Shown: piece by piece, positions 46,174 through 55,353 of the stretch
How positions within the stretch are numbered: position 1 is the stretch's first letter
Layout of the letters: every line of letters starts with the position of its first letter
NCBI GenBank assembly: GCA_903832325.1
Contig: CAILBC010000015.1
Span: 55,303-119,302 of the forward strand
DNA: 64,000 nucleotides
Source: an uncultured Sphingomonadales bacterium
GTDB lineage: Bacteria; Pseudomonadota; Alphaproteobacteria; Sphingomonadales; Sphingomonadaceae
Direction of reading: 5' to 3'
Position numbers and translations under genes: made by a program
Notes under the pieces: generated by a model
Database searches by the model: none
Seen by the model: only the letters and a program-made list of their open reading frames with translations
What the model was told of the DNA's origin: nothing

Positions 46174-46914
46174 GATCGTGGTTCCGTTCGTGAAAGGGTG
46201 GGTGTGCGCCAATGGCGCCCCGGACCAACCGGTCAAACGCGGGGGCGTCAAAAAAGCGCCTGACCGTGTTGGTACACGATCAGGCGCCGCGGGGGGGCAA
46301 AAGTCTCCTGGACTGTTACGAACCGGCTGACAGCCCCCGGAATCTACGCAAGGTGTTACGCAATCATGGTTTTTGCCCGGCAACAACCAGATCGTTGATC
46401 ACTGCGGTGGTGCCGGTTCGGGCCCGGCCGGGCCTGCGCATCCGCCGGCGGATACCTGTCGGGCAAAGGTGTGGGTATATTCCGATGCTTGGCCGGCCAC
46501 GGCACCCGACCTAGGGGACTTGAGATGCCTGCAGTCGCGTCCACTTGCTCCATGCATGACGCGATAGCAAAGGTTCGGGGCACCACCCGTTCGAAACCCT
46601 GCAGAATTCACGCCTGAACAGCCGGTGGCCGCACAGGGCCGCCAGCTTGACCTTCCCGCACCGGCGGCCCGACCCGCAGCGTTTGATGCTGCCGGTCGGG
46701 CGGCCCGGCGCCTGTGCCGTTTCCGGCCCCCTTTTTGCGGCGTTTCCTTCGGCTTCGTACCAATCCGGGCGCGGCCGATCGGCGCGCCAGCCACTGCCGC
46801 ACCGGCGTGGCCTGACCCTTCGACCCGGTTTTTCCCAAGGGACAGCCGGATGTCGAAACAACTGACCAGAATTTTGCCGTGTTCGTCGGCAGGACCCAAA
46901 AGACAGGAAATCTC
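46174..46914. other. 741-base region without a supported protein gene
   Basis: Frames on both strands are open only because the DNA is GC-rich; none has a ribosome binding site, signal peptide or family match. It holds a minus-strand terminator (46250-46287) with no protein gene feeding it, and the promoter and leader of ompA at the right. A non-coding RNA ending at the terminator is possible. I checked for tmRNA, SRP RNA and 6S landmarks by eye and found none. Confidence 0.55.
46250..46287 (-). terminator. Strong minus-strand terminator without an obvious gene
   Basis: On the minus strand GCGCCTGATCGTGT pairs with AACACGGTCAGGCGC, followed by six T residues (46255-46250). The form is canonical. 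It lies upstream of the DUF3309-like gene in that direction and ends a transcript from beyond 46287. Confidence 0.85.
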
Positions 46915-48009
46915 ATGAAAAAGCTTCTTATCGCCACGGCGCTCGCGTCGGGCACGCTGGCCATGCCGGCTTATGCCGATGAAACCGGCCCCTACATCAC
47001 CATCGAAGGTGGCGGCGTGAAGCAGGAAACCGTCACGATCAGCCATGCCGGCGCCTATGACCATACCGACCGGTTCAAGACCGGCTGGGAAGCCGGCGGC
47101 GCGATCGGCTATGATCTGGGCCATTTCCGGATCGAAGCCGAAGGGTTCTATGACCGTTCGGCGCTGCGCCATCAGGATTTCCCGGCGGTCAGCATCGGGC
47201 AGGGCAGCGGCGTTTATGGCAATACCCATACATACGCGCTGATGGGCAACGCGCTGATCGGGCTGGGCCATTGGGGCGGCATCAAGGCCTATCTTGGTGG
47301 CGGCGCCGGCTATGCCCGGACTTATCTGGTGGAAACGACACCCGGGTTTGCCCAGGTCAATGACCATTCAGGCGGGTTTGCCTGGCAGGGTCTGGCCGGT
47401 CTGACCGTGCCGGTCAGCCACAATGTCGATCTGGGCGTGCGCTATCGCTATTTCCGCCCGAGCACGTCGCACTTCATCTATGGTGACGGCGGACAGCGCG
47501 ATGTAACGCTGCAATCGCATTCGGTGCTGGCCACGCTGACGTTCAACTTTGGCAAGGCGGCCGCCGCTCCCGTGGTCGAGGCTGCTGCACCCCCGCCGCC
47601 GCCGCCGATGGCCGCCGCCCCGCCGCCCCCGCCGCCGCCGGTGCCGATGGCCATGGTCTGCAACAAGGGGCCCTACATCGTGTTCTTTGACTGGAACAAA
47701 TCGGACATTTCGGCCGAAGCGTCGAACATCCTCGACAATGCGGTTACCGCCTATGGCAATTGTCCTTCGGTGCCGATCATGCTGGCGGGTTACACCGACA
47801 GTTCGGGCACGCCGCAGTACAACATGGGCCTGGCCGAACGGCGTGACCAGTCGGTGCAGGGCTATCTGACCAGCCACGGCGTTTCGGCCGGCGCGATCAG
47901 TTCGCACGCTTATGGTGAGGCGAACCAGCGCGTGCCCACCGCCGACGGGGTGCGCGAACTGCAGAACCGCCGCGTGGAAATCAGCTACGGGCCCGGCGCC
48001 GGCAACTGA
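46915..48009 (+). CDS. OmpA-family outer-membrane porin
   Basis: 364 residues from ATG 46915 with AGGAAA upstream. A 20-residue signal peptide (AYA cleavage) leads to an eight-strand barrel (about 21-215), a Pro/Ala linker with long proline runs (about 225-255), and a C-terminal OmpA domain that grips peptidoglycan (VFFDWNKSDISAEASNILD, then LAGYTDSSGTPQYNMGLAERR, and NRRVEISYG). It anchors the outer membrane to the wall and may act as a small pore. A clear terminator follows. Confidence 0.93.
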   Translation: MKKLLIATALASGTLAMPAYADETGPYITIEGGGVKQETVTISHAGAYDHTDRFKTGWEAGGAIGYDLGHFRIEAEGFYDRSALRHQDFPAVSIGQGSGVYGNTHTYALMGNALIGLGHWGGIKAYLGGGAGYARTYLVETTPGFAQVNDHSGGFAWQGLAGLTVPVSHNVDLGVRYRYFRPSTSHFIYGDGGQRDVTLQSHSVLATLTFNFGKAAAAPVVEAAAPPPPPPMAAAPPPPPPPVPMAMVCNKGPYIVFFDWNKSDISAEASNILDNAVTAYGNCPSVPIMLAGYTDSSGTPQYNMGLAERRDQSVQGYLTSHGVSAGAISSHAYGEANQRVPTADGVRELQNRRVEISYGPGAGN

Positions 48010-48037
48010 CCAACCGGTACCGATTGACCGACAGAAC

Positions 48038-48067
48038 GGGGGGCGGCGAAAGCGGCCCCCTTTTTTT
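48038..48067 (+). terminator. Terminator of the OmpA-family gene
   Basis: GGGGGGCGGC and GCGGCCCCC pair around GAAA, followed by seven T residues (48061-48067). Confidence 0.92.
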
Positions 48068-48085
48068 GCGCGCGCCTTTTCCGCC

Positions 48086-48127
48086 TTGACCAGGCCATAC
48101 ATTTCCATATTTATCGAAATATGGAAA
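48086..48127 (+). promoter_or_regulatory. ars promoter with perfect palindromic operator
   Basis: TTGACC (48086-48091) and TATTTA (48108-48113) are spaced 16 bases apart. A perfect palindrome covers the -10: TTTCCATATTT (48102-48112), ATCG, AAATATGGAAA (48117-48127). This is the size and position of an ArsR operator. Because it extends over ATG 48121, translation probably starts at 48142. Confidence 0.8.
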
Positions 48128-48141
48128 CAGTGGTTGCAGGC

Positions 48142-48999
48142 ATGAACGCCCCCGATGCGGTGCGGGCGCTGGGCGCGCTGGCGCAGGAACACCGGCTTGC
48201 CGCGTTTCGCCTGCTGGTGCAGGCCGGCGCCGGCGGTCTGCCCGCCGGCGCCATTGCCGAACGGCTGGGCATTGCCGCCTCATCGCTCAGTTTTCATCTT
48301 GCCGCGCTCACGCATGCCGGGCTGGTGGCGCCGCACCGGCAGGGCCGCCAGGTGATCTATGCGGTGAACTATCCGGCGATGAACGCGCTGATGGGCTATC
48401 TCACCGAAAACTGCTGCGGCGGGGTCCCTTGCGCTGCGCCGCTGCCGCCTTGCCCGTCCGTTGAGGAGGATCGTTCCATGACCCGGCGAATTTACAATGT
48501 GCTGTTCCTGTGTACCGGCAATTCGGCCCGGTCGATCATTGGCGAAGTGCTGATGCGCCATTATGGCGCCGGGCGCTTCAGGGCGTGGAGTGCGGGAAGC
48601 CATCCCAAGGGCGAACCCCATCCCATGGCAATCGCCACGCTGGCCGGTCTGGGGTATGATACGGCCGGCCTGCGCTCGAAAAGCTGGAACGAATTTACCG
48701 GCCCCGATGCGCCGCAGTTCGATTTCATCTTTACGGTCTGCGACAACGCCGCGGGCGAAGCCTGCCCGGTGTGGCTTGGCCATCCGATGACCGCGCATTG
48801 GGGCATTGCCGACCCCGCCGCGGTGGAAGGCGAAGGCCAGCGCGAAGCTTTTGTCGAGGCGGTGCGCCTGCTGCGCCGGCGGATCGAACTGCTGGTGGAA
48901 TTGCCGCTGTCCAGCCTCGATGATCTCGCCACGCGGCGCAAACTTGCCGAAATCGGGCAGATTGAAGGCGCAACCCGCATCGAGGCACCCCAGCCATGA
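48142..48999 (+). CDS. ArsR repressor fused to thioredoxin-type arsenate reductase
   Basis: 285 residues from ATG 48142 (an ATG at 48121 lies inside the operator). Residues 1-95 are a winged-helix ArsR; the arsenite-binding cysteines are C-terminal (ENCCGGVPC, Cys91, Cys92, Cys97), the arrangement of Acidithiobacillus-type ArsR rather than the CVC motif type. Residues about 113-285 are a low-molecular-weight-phosphatase ArsC: CTGNSARS with Cys124, and the CDNAAGEAC pair of the thioredoxin-recycled class. A strong GAGGAGGA lies before an in-frame ATG at 48478, so free ArsC may be made as well as the fusion. It heads the ars operon. Confidence 0.9.
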   Translation: MNAPDAVRALGALAQEHRLAAFRLLVQAGAGGLPAGAIAERLGIAASSLSFHLAALTHAGLVAPHRQGRQVIYAVNYPAMNALMGYLTENCCGGVPCAAPLPPCPSVEEDRSMTRRIYNVLFLCTGNSARSIIGEVLMRHYGAGRFRAWSAGSHPKGEPHPMAIATLAGLGYDTAGLRSKSWNEFTGPDAPQFDFIFTVCDNAAGEACPVWLGHPMTAHWGIADPAAVEGEGQREAFVEAVRLLRRRIELLVELPLSSLDDLATRRKLAEIGQIEGATRIEAPQP

Positions 49000-49039
49000 C
49001 CAACTCAGCCATGACCAACTCAGCCATGACCGGCCCAGC
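48995..49039. repeat. Tandem repeat, 3 x 15 bp at the arsC start
   Basis: CATGACCAACTCAGC twice exactly, then CATGACCGGCCCAGC. The repeat is in frame and gives the second ArsC three possible ATG starts and the N-terminus MTNSAMTNSAMTGPA. Confidence 0.9.
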
Positions 49040-49496
49040 CGAAATCGACCTGATCATCTATCACAACCCCGCCTGCGGCACGTCGCGCAACACGCTGGCG
49101 ATGATCCGCAATGCCGGGATCGAACCGCACGTTATCGAATACCTGAAAACGCCGCCGTCGCGCGCGCTGCTCGAACGGTTGATCGCGCGCGCCGGAATCA
49201 CCGCGCGCGATCTGCTGCGCGAAAAGGGCACGCCTTATGCCGAACTGGGCCTGGCCGATCCCGCGCTGACCGAGGATCAGCTGATCGATGCGATGATGGT
49301 GCACCCGGTCCTGATCAACCGCCCGCTGGTCGTCTCGCCGCTGGGCGTGCGGCTGTGCCGCCCGTCAGAGGCGGTGCTCGATCTGATTCCCGCCGGCCAG
49401 CGCGCCGCCTTTGCCAAGGAAGACGGCGAAGCGGTGATCGATGCCGATGGCAACCGCATCGTGCGCGGCACCACACCGCATCAGGACCCATCATGA
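48996..49496 (+). CDS. arsC: Glutaredoxin-dependent arsenate reductase
   Basis: 166 residues. It reduces arsenate to arsenite using glutathione and glutaredoxin. The active-site motif HNPACGTSRN has the HX3CX3R form of the E. coli plasmid-type enzyme. PLVVSPLGVRLCRPSE near 110 is the substrate-site arginine region. It overlaps the fusion gene by four bases and the channel gene by four. The exact start among the three tandem ATGs (48996, 49011, 49026) is not certain. It is a second, unrelated reductase in one operon. Confidence 0.93.
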   Translation: MTNSAMTNSAMTGPAEIDLIIYHNPACGTSRNTLAMIRNAGIEPHVIEYLKTPPSRALLERLIARAGITARDLLREKGTPYAELGLADPALTEDQLIDAMMVHPVLINRPLVVSPLGVRLCRPSEAVLDLIPAGQRAAFAKEDGEAVIDADGNRIVRGTTPHQDPS

Positions 49497-50161
49497 CCGA
49501 CAATTCGCGCGCCATCCTGGCCGAAGCCCTGGGCAGCGCCCTGCTGTTTGCCACGGTGATCGGTTCGGGGATCATGGCCGACCATCTGTCCGCCGGCAAT
49601 GTCGCGGTCGCGCTGCTGGCCAATGCGGTTGCGACCGGGGCGCTGCTGTTTGTGCTGATCACCATGCTGGGCCCGGTTTCGGGGGCGCATTTCAATCCGG
49701 CGGTTACGCTGGTGATGCATCTGCGCGGGGCCATCGGGTTGCGCCTGGCACTGGCCTTTGCCGGGGCGCAACTGGCCGGTGGCGTGGCCGGAACGTGGGT
49801 GGCGCATGGCATGTTCGATTTGCCGGTGTGGCAGGTTTCGCACCATCTGCGCACCGGTTCCGGCCAGTGGCTGGGTGAAGCGGTGGCGACGTTCGGCCTG
49901 GTGCTGACGATTCAGGGCACGGTGCGCATGCGGCCCGATGCGGTGCCGGCCAGTGTCGCGCTTTATATCACCGGGGCCTACTGGTTCACCTCGTCCACCA
50001 GCTTTGCCAATCCGGCGATTACCGTGGCCCGCGCGCTGAGCGACACCTTCGCCGGGATTGCGCCTGCCAGCGTGCCGGGGTTCGTGGTGGCGCAGATTGC
50101 CGGCGCGCTGATCGCGCTGGCCGTTGCGCGCGTGCTGTTTCCCGATGAGGCCCGGGCATGA
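49493..50161 (+). CDS. aqpS: Aquaglyceroporin-type arsenite channel (AqpS-like)
   Basis: 222 residues with six membrane helices. The two pore loops carry [11 protein letters not shown] and [12 protein letters not shown], the NPA motifs of the MIP family. In Sinorhizobium an aquaglyceroporin replaces the arsenite pump in an ars operon, letting arsenite produced by ArsC flow out. The same role is inferred here since no arsB or acr3 is present. It overlaps both neighbours by four bases. Confidence 0.92.
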   Translation: MTDNSRAILAEALGSALLFATVIGSGIMADHLSAGNVAVALLANAVATGALLFVLITMLGPVSGAHFNPAVTLVMHLRGAIGLRLALAFAGAQLAGGVAGTWVAHGMFDLPVWQVSHHLRTGSGQWLGEAVATFGLVLTIQGTVRMRPDAVPASVALYITGAYWFTSSTSFANPAITVARALSDTFAGIAPASVPGFVVAQIAGALIALAVARVLFPDEARA

Positions 50162-50898
50162 ACCGGCTGCGCGATCTTTCCGACCCCGATTATCTGCCCG
50201 CGCTGCGGCCGGACCATGTCCTGCGCCGGCCGGCGCTGGGGCTGGGCCCGCAGGACCCGCCACCGCGCATCCTGTTGCTTTATGGGTCCTTGCGCGAACG
50301 GTCCTATTCGCGGCTGGTGGTCGAAGAATGCGCGCGTCTGCTGCGCCATTTCGGCTGTGAAACCCGCATTTTCGATCCGTCCGACCTGCCGCTGCCCGAT
50401 CAGATCGCCGGTGACGATCACCCGGCGGTGGCGACTTTGCGCGATCTTTCGCTATGGTCCGAAGGGCAGGTCTGGTGCAGCCCCGAACGCCACGGGCAGA
50501 TCACCGGGATCATGAAGACCCAGATCGATCACCTGCCGCTGGCGATGAAGGGGATGCGCCCCACCCAGGGGCGCACACTGGCGGTGATGCAGGTCAGCGC
50601 GGGGTCGCAATCGTTCAATTCGGTCAACACGCTGCGCCTGCTGGGCCGATGGATGCGCATGTTCACCATCCCCAACCAGTCATCGGTGGCCAAGGCCTAT
50701 GACGAATTCGATGCCGCCGGCCGGATGAAACCTTCGGCCTATTACGACCGGATCGTCGATGTGATCGAGGAACTGGTGCGCATTACCGTGCTGCTGCGGC
50801 CCCACGCCGACCAACTGGTCGACCGCTATTCCGAACGCGTGGAGCGCGGGCACCCGGTCGCCACGCCAGTGGAGAGCGCCGGACTGGCGGGCGACTGA
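50158..50898 (+). CDS. arsH: NADPH-dependent FMN reductase ArsH
   Basis: 246 residues. ArsH is an NADPH:FMN oxidoreductase that oxidises trivalent organoarsenicals. The flavodoxin-like phosphate loop [29 protein letters not shown] and [19 protein letters not shown] match the family closely. It is the last gene of the operon, coupled by four bases to the channel gene, and is followed at once by dispersed repeat C, which may end the transcript. Confidence 0.95.
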   Translation: MNRLRDLSDPDYLPALRPDHVLRRPALGLGPQDPPPRILLLYGSLRERSYSRLVVEECARLLRHFGCETRIFDPSDLPLPDQIAGDDHPAVATLRDLSLWSEGQVWCSPERHGQITGIMKTQIDHLPLAMKGMRPTQGRTLAVMQVSAGSQSFNSVNTLRLLGRWMRMFTIPNQSSVAKAYDEFDAAGRMKPSAYYDRIVDVIEELVRITVLLRPHADQLVDRYSERVERGHPVATPVESAGLAGD

Positions 50899-51003
50899 TC
50901 CCCATGTGCGGTGAGCTGGACTCACTGCGCATGGGTATAAGCACGCGCGGCGCTTGAGCGTTACGGTGTTCGATGATTTTGCACGCATCGACCATCCGCA
51001 TGA
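50898..51003 (+). repeat. Two-hairpin dispersed repeat, copy C
   Basis: Third copy of the element at 10750 and 23854. CCCATGTGCGGTGAG pairs with CTCACTGCGCATGGG; the core CGCGCGGCGCTTGAGCGTTA follows; the second hairpin (GTGTTCGAT with ATCGACCAT) is weaker than in copy B. It lies between the convergent arsH and glcA genes. Confidence 0.88.
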
Positions 51004-51012
51004 ATGGTCCGG

Positions 51013-52635
51013 TCAATGAACTGCGGGCAGCACCGGGATCATCCAGGTCAGCACATATTGCTGCGCGATGATCAGCAGGCTGAGCAGCGCGGTCAGGATG
51101 AAGCTGTGGATGAAGGTGCGCGCAAACACCGTGCCTTCCTGGCCGGCCATGCCCACCACCGACACGCCGGTGGTGATGTTCTGCGGCGAAATCATCTTGC
51201 CCATCACCCCGCCCGATGAATTGGCCGCGGCAAACAGCACCGGGTTCAAATTGAGCTGCCGCGCGGCCACGACCTGCAGATTGCCGAACAGCGCATTGCC
51301 CGAACTGTCGCTGCCCGACAGCATGACCGCGACCCACCCCAGAAACGGCGACAGGAACACGAACAGCGTGCCGGTGGCCGCCACACCCGCACCCAGGCTA
51401 TAGGCCAGCCCCGAATAGTTCATCAGATAGGCCAGGCCCATCACCGCCATCACCGTGACAATCGCGATCCACGTCTGCCGCGCTGTCCGCGTGGCGCAGC
51501 GCACCAGCGCCCCGGGCGCCAGCCCGGTCAACAGCGCCGTGGCCGCGCAGGCGACCAGGATCGCGGTGCCCGTGCCCAGCGGCTGAAAAGTCCACACCGC
51601 CTCATAAGGTTTGCCATGGTACAGCGTGATCGCGATCGCCTTGTCGAGCCCCGGCCAGGCGATTTTCTGCTGGCCGATCGCCGCCACTTTCCAGCTGGTC
51701 CAGCCGATCACCACCAGCGTGACCACGATCCACGGCAGCCAGCCCTTCCACGGGGCGACTGCGGTATCCGCGGCCTCGACGCGCAGGAATTCGGGCCGGA
51801 TCGCAAAATCCTCGTCGTATGCCGGCTGCCACACTTTCAGAAACATCAGCGTGATGATCAGCGATGCCATCGAGGCGAACACATCGGTGAGCGAATAATC
51901 GAGATAGTTCGAGGAATAGAACTGCGCCGCGCCAAAGCTGCCGCCCGCCACCAGCAGCATCGGCCACAGCGCGCGGATCGATCGCAACCCGCCATAGACC
52001 GCAATCACATAGAACGGCAGGATCAACGCGATGAACGGCAATTGCCGCCCGATCATCATGCCCAGTTGCGCCGCGGGCAGCCCGGTCACCGTGCCCAGCA
52101 CCGTTACCGGAATGCCCAGCGCGCCGAACGCCACCGGCGCGGTATCGAACATCAGCACGAACACCAGCGCGTCGATCGGGCGCATGCCGACCATGATCAG
52201 CATTGCGCTGGTGATCGCCACCGGCGTGCCGAACCCCGCCACCCCTTCCAGCAGCGCGCCAAAGCAGAACCCGACCACCACCAGCACCACGCGCCGGTCA
52301 TTGGGCACATGCGCGATCAGCCAGCGCCGCAGCGCATCAAAATAGCCCGATTCCACCGTGATGTTGTACAAAAACAGCGCCGCAACCACCGTCCACATGA
52401 TCGGCCACAGCGCAAACACCGCGCCATTGGCGACCGAATCCAGCGCCAGCGCCACGGGCATGTGCCATTGCGTTACCGCCACCACCAGCCCGACCAGCAG
52501 CCCGGCCAGCGCGGCCTGCCACGCCGGCCGGCGCAAGACCCCCAGCAACACCAGCACGGTCAGCACCGGCAGGATCGCGACGACAAACGACAGGCCGAGG
52601 CTGCCCCCCACAGGGGTCACACTTTGCGCAAACAT
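51013..52635 (-). CDS. glcA: Glycolate permease (lactate permease family)
   Basis: 540 residues with about twelve or more membrane helices. The family is LctP/GlcA, which takes up glycolate, L-lactate or D-lactate with protons. LEGVAGFGTPVAITSAMLI and SSGGVMGKMISPQNI are family blocks. It sits at the end of a glcDEFGB gene order identical to E. coli glcDEFGBA, so glycolate uptake is the best call over lactate. A 3 x about 17 bp tandem repeat lies between it and glcB. Confidence 0.9.
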   Translation of the reverse strand: MFAQSVTPVGGSLGLSFVVAILPVLTVLVLLGVLRRPAWQAALAGLLVGLVVAVTQWHMPVALALDSVANGAVFALWPIMWTVVAALFLYNITVESGYFDALRRWLIAHVPNDRRVVLVVVGFCFGALLEGVAGFGTPVAITSAMLIMVGMRPIDALVFVLMFDTAPVAFGALGIPVTVLGTVTGLPAAQLGMMIGRQLPFIALILPFYVIAVYGGLRSIRALWPMLLVAGGSFGAAQFYSSNYLDYSLTDVFASMASLIITLMFLKVWQPAYDEDFAIRPEFLRVEAADTAVAPWKGWLPWIVVTLVVIGWTSWKVAAIGQQKIAWPGLDKAIAITLYHGKPYEAVWTFQPLGTGTAILVACAATALLTGLAPGALVRCATRTARQTWIAIVTVMAVMGLAYLMNYSGLAYSLGAGVAATGTLFVFLSPFLGWVAVMLSGSDSSGNALFGNLQVVAARQLNLNPVLFAAANSSGGVMGKMISPQNITTGVSVVGMAGQEGTVFARTFIHSFILTALLSLLIIAQQYVLTWMIPVLPAVH

Positions 52636-52650
52636 CCGGCCCGTTCTCCC

Positions 52651-52704
52651 GTTTTTTTATCTCGTCCCGGTTTTTTATCTTGTCCCCGTTTTTACCTTGT
52701 CATC
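52651..52704. repeat. Tandem repeat, about 3 x 18 bp
   Basis: Degenerate T-rich units: TTTTTTATCTCGTCCCGG, TTTTTTATCTTGTCCCCG and TTTTTACCTTGTCATCG, between the glcA start and the glcB stop. Confidence 0.7.
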
Positions 52705-52707
52705 GCA

Positions 52708-54858
52708 TCAGCGCGCTTTGGCAAGTGCCCGGTATTTGTGCAGCAGCGGCTCGGTATAGCCATTGGGCTGCGCCACCCCGTCAAAGATCAGCGCGCGCGC
52801 CGCCTGAAACGCCAGGCTGGTCGCCGCATGCCCCGCCATCGGGCGATAGAGCGGATCGGCGGCGTTCTGCGCATCGACTTTTGCCGCCATGCGCGCCAGC
52901 GCGGCATCGACATCATCGGCGCTGCAGATCCCGTGGAGCAGCCAGTTGGCAATGTGCTGCGACGATATGCGCAAAGTCGCGCGGTCTTCCATCAGGCCGA
53001 CATCGTGAATGTCGGGCACTTTGGAACAGCCGATGCCTTGATCGACCCAGCGCACGACATAGCCCAGGATGCCTTGCGCATTGTTGTCCAGTTCGTCGCG
53101 GATATCCTGCGCCGACCAGTTGTGCCCGGTGGCCAGCGGAATGGTCAGCAGGTCATCCAGCGAAGGCACGGCCTGGGCAGCCAGGTCGCGCTGCACGGCA
53201 AACACATCGACGGCATGATAATGCATCGCGTGCAGCGTCGCTGCGGTCGGGCTGGGCACCCAGGCGGTGTTGGCGCCCGATTTGGGATGGCCGATCTTTT
53301 GCGCCAGCATGTCGGCCATGCGATCGGGCGCGGCCCACATGCCTTTGCCGATCTGCGCGCGGCCCGACAGCCCGCAGGCCAGGCCGATGCGCACGTTGCG
53401 GTCTTCATAGGCCTTGATCCAGGCGCTGTCCTTCATCGCCGCCTTGCGCACCATCGCGCCGGCCTGCATCGCGGTGTGCAGTTCATCGCCGGTGCGATCG
53501 AGAAACCCGGTGTTGATGAACACCAGCCGCGCGCTGACTGCCGCAATGCACGCCGCCAGGTTGGCCGATGTGCGCCGTTCTTCGTCCATCAGCCCGATTT
53601 TCAGCGTGTTCCGGGCAAGGCCCAGCAGGTCTTCCACCGCATCGAACAGGCGGTTGGCAAAGCGCGCCTCGTCTGGGCCATGCATCTTGGGCTTGACGAT
53701 ATAGATCGATCCCGCGCGCCCGTTGGCCGACCGGCTGTTGCGGATCGGGCCGGTTGCGTTGAGATCGTGCATGCCGATCAGCCCGGTGACAATGGCATCC
53801 AGAATGCCCTCGGGCGCTTCGCTGCCATCGGCCAGCAGCACCGCCGGCGTGGTCATCAGATGGCCGACATTGCGCGCAAACAGCAGCGACCGGCCATGCA
53901 GTGTCAGCTCCGATCCATCGGGCGCGGTGTAAGTGCGATCGGGATTGAGCGCGCGGGTCATCGTGCGGCCGGCTTTGTCAAAGGTTTCGGCCAGATCGCC
54001 CTGCATCAGCCCCAGCCAATTGGCATAGGCGGCCACTTTGTCCCCGGCATCGACCGCCGCCACCGAATCCTCGAAATCGACAATCGTCGACAGCGCGGAT
54101 TCAAGCACGACATCGGCAACGCCCGCGCGGTCGGTCGCGCCGATCGGATGGGCGCGGTCGATCACCAGCTCGATATGCAGGCCATTGTGGCGCAGCAGGA
54201 TCGCCGTGGGCTGCGCCGCAGCGCCGCGCCAGCCGGCCAGCGCCTGCGGATCGGCCAGCGCCGGCACCAGCGCACTATCAACCACGCCATAGCCATCGAC
54301 ATCGCCGTGGCTGCCCTGCGCAAGCGGCACCACCTCATCCAGAAAGGCGCGCGCCCGGGCCACGACCTGGCCCCCGCGCGCCGCGTCATAGCCGGGCCCT
54401 TGCGCCGTGCCGGGCAGCGCATCGGTGCCATAGAGCGCATCATAAAGGCTGCCCCAGCGCGCATTGGCGGCATTGAGCACAAACCGCGCGTTCAGCACCG
54501 GCACGACCAGCTGCGGCCCGGCCAGCCGCGCCACTTCGTCATCCACCTGGTCCGACGTGATCGCAAAGGGCGCCGGCTCTGCCACCAGATAGCCGATTTC
54601 GTGCAAAAACGCGTGATAGGCCGCCGGATCGACCGGCTGGCCGCGGTGCGCGATGTGCCAGGCATCGATCTGCGCCTGCATCGTGTCGCGCTGTACCAGC
54701 AGGCGGGCGTTTTCAGGGGAAAGCTGCGCAAACACGGCGACCGCCCCGGCCCAGAATGCATCGGCGTCGATGCCGGTGCCGGGCAGCGCGCGGGTTTCGA
54801 TGAAGCGCACCAGTTCTGCCGCAACGTGCAGACCCGATTTGTCGATATAGCTCGTCAT
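52708..54858 (-). CDS. glcB: Malate synthase G
   Basis: 716 residues from ATG 54858. The enzyme condenses glyoxylate with acetyl-CoA to form malate, using the glyoxylate made by the oxidase encoded just upstream. Catalytic region segments [15 protein letters not shown] and [14 protein letters not shown] are typical of isoform G, and the length is right. Residues ALGHNWSAQ-like ([17 protein letters not shown]) near the end belong to the C-terminal plug. It is fifth in the glc operon. Confidence 0.96.
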   Translation of the reverse strand: MTSYIDKSGLHVAAELVRFIETRALPGTGIDADAFWAGAVAVFAQLSPENARLLVQRDTMQAQIDAWHIAHRGQPVDPAAYHAFLHEIGYLVAEPAPFAITSDQVDDEVARLAGPQLVVPVLNARFVLNAANARWGSLYDALYGTDALPGTAQGPGYDAARGGQVVARARAFLDEVVPLAQGSHGDVDGYGVVDSALVPALADPQALAGWRGAAAQPTAILLRHNGLHIELVIDRAHPIGATDRAGVADVVLESALSTIVDFEDSVAAVDAGDKVAAYANWLGLMQGDLAETFDKAGRTMTRALNPDRTYTAPDGSELTLHGRSLLFARNVGHLMTTPAVLLADGSEAPEGILDAIVTGLIGMHDLNATGPIRNSRSANGRAGSIYIVKPKMHGPDEARFANRLFDAVEDLLGLARNTLKIGLMDEERRTSANLAACIAAVSARLVFINTGFLDRTGDELHTAMQAGAMVRKAAMKDSAWIKAYEDRNVRIGLACGLSGRAQIGKGMWAAPDRMADMLAQKIGHPKSGANTAWVPSPTAATLHAMHYHAVDVFAVQRDLAAQAVPSLDDLLTIPLATGHNWSAQDIRDELDNNAQGILGYVVRWVDQGIGCSKVPDIHDVGLMEDRATLRISSQHIANWLLHGICSADDVDAALARMAAKVDAQNAADPLYRPMAGHAATSLAFQAARALIFDGVAQPNGYTEPLLHKYRALAKAR

Positions 54859-54873
54859 TGTCCGTATCCCTGT

Positions 54874-54924
54874 AAATCGGGCTGTCATGTAGTTCGGTCT
54901 GTCATGAAGATCGGCCTGTCATCA
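54874..54924. repeat. Tandem repeat, 3 x 17 bp overlapping the glcG stop
   Basis: AAATCGGGCTGTCATGT, AGTTCGGTCTGTCATGA and AGATCGGCCTGTCATCA run head to tail. The last unit contains the glcG stop codon (54922-54924). Confidence 0.8.
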
Positions 54925-55350
54925 GGCCTGTGCAGTCAGCCCGGCAGCCGCAATTCCGGCCAGCGCGCAGGCTTCGTCATTGTCCGAGGTATCGCCCGAT
55001 ACGCCCACGCCGCCGATCACCGCGCCGCCCTGGCCGATCACGATGACCCCGCCCGCCACGGGCACCAGGCCGTGCGGCGCAAACGGGGTGACACCGGCGA
55101 TGAAGTGCGGGCGATCGACCGCCATTTCGCCCAGTTTGCGCGATGATACGCCCATGGCGACCGCGCCGCTGGCCTTGGCCTGCGCCACTTGCGGGCGGAT
55201 CGCGGGCGACGTGTCGCTGCGTTGCAGCGCGATCAGCGATCCGGCGGCATCGACCACTGCCACGGTCAGCGGTTTCAGCCCGAGCGCGCGGCCCCGTTCC
55301 AGCGTGCCCGCAATTACGCGGTTGGCGGCGTCGAGAGTAAGTTCGGTCAT
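54922..55350 (-). CDS. glcG: GlcG/HbpS-family protein
   Basis: 142 residues. Small GlcG proteins accompany glycolate oxidase operons; the family includes heme-binding HbpS, and its role in glycolate use is not settled. The Gly-rich blocks VAVVDAAGSLIALQRSD and GVIVIGQGGAVIGGVGVSGD are characteristic. The cleanly aligned start follows the glcF stop by three bases on the minus strand. No signal peptide, so it is likely cytoplasmic. Confidence 0.9.
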   Translation of the reverse strand: MTELTLDAANRVIAGTLERGRALGLKPLTVAVVDAAGSLIALQRSDTSPAIRPQVAQAKASGAVAMGVSSRKLGEMAVDRPHFIAGVTPFAPHGLVPVAGGVIVIGQGGAVIGGVGVSGDTSDNDEACALAGIAAAGLTAQA

Positions 55351-55353
55351 GGA

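Noticed and set aside
46288..46620. tmRNA, SRP RNA or 6S RNA in the gene-free region
   Set aside because: I looked for the tmRNA tag and CCA end, the SRP GGAAG tetraloop region and a 6S-like central bubble, and saw none.
46399..47367. Open frame of 322 codons on the minus strand
   Set aside because: Mostly antisense to the OmpA-family gene. The terminator at 46250 could belong to it, but the protein has no credible features, so an RNA is preferred.
48121..48141. ATG 48121 as start of the arsR fusion
   Set aside because: It lies within the operator palindrome and just after the -10 box, leaving no room for a leader. ATG 48142 is preferred.
51616..55146. Open frame of 1176 codons on the plus strand
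   Set aside because: It is antisense to glcA, glcB and glcG. It is long only because GC-rich codons rarely give stops in this frame; the protein has no recognisable domain and a biased His/Arg/Gln composition.
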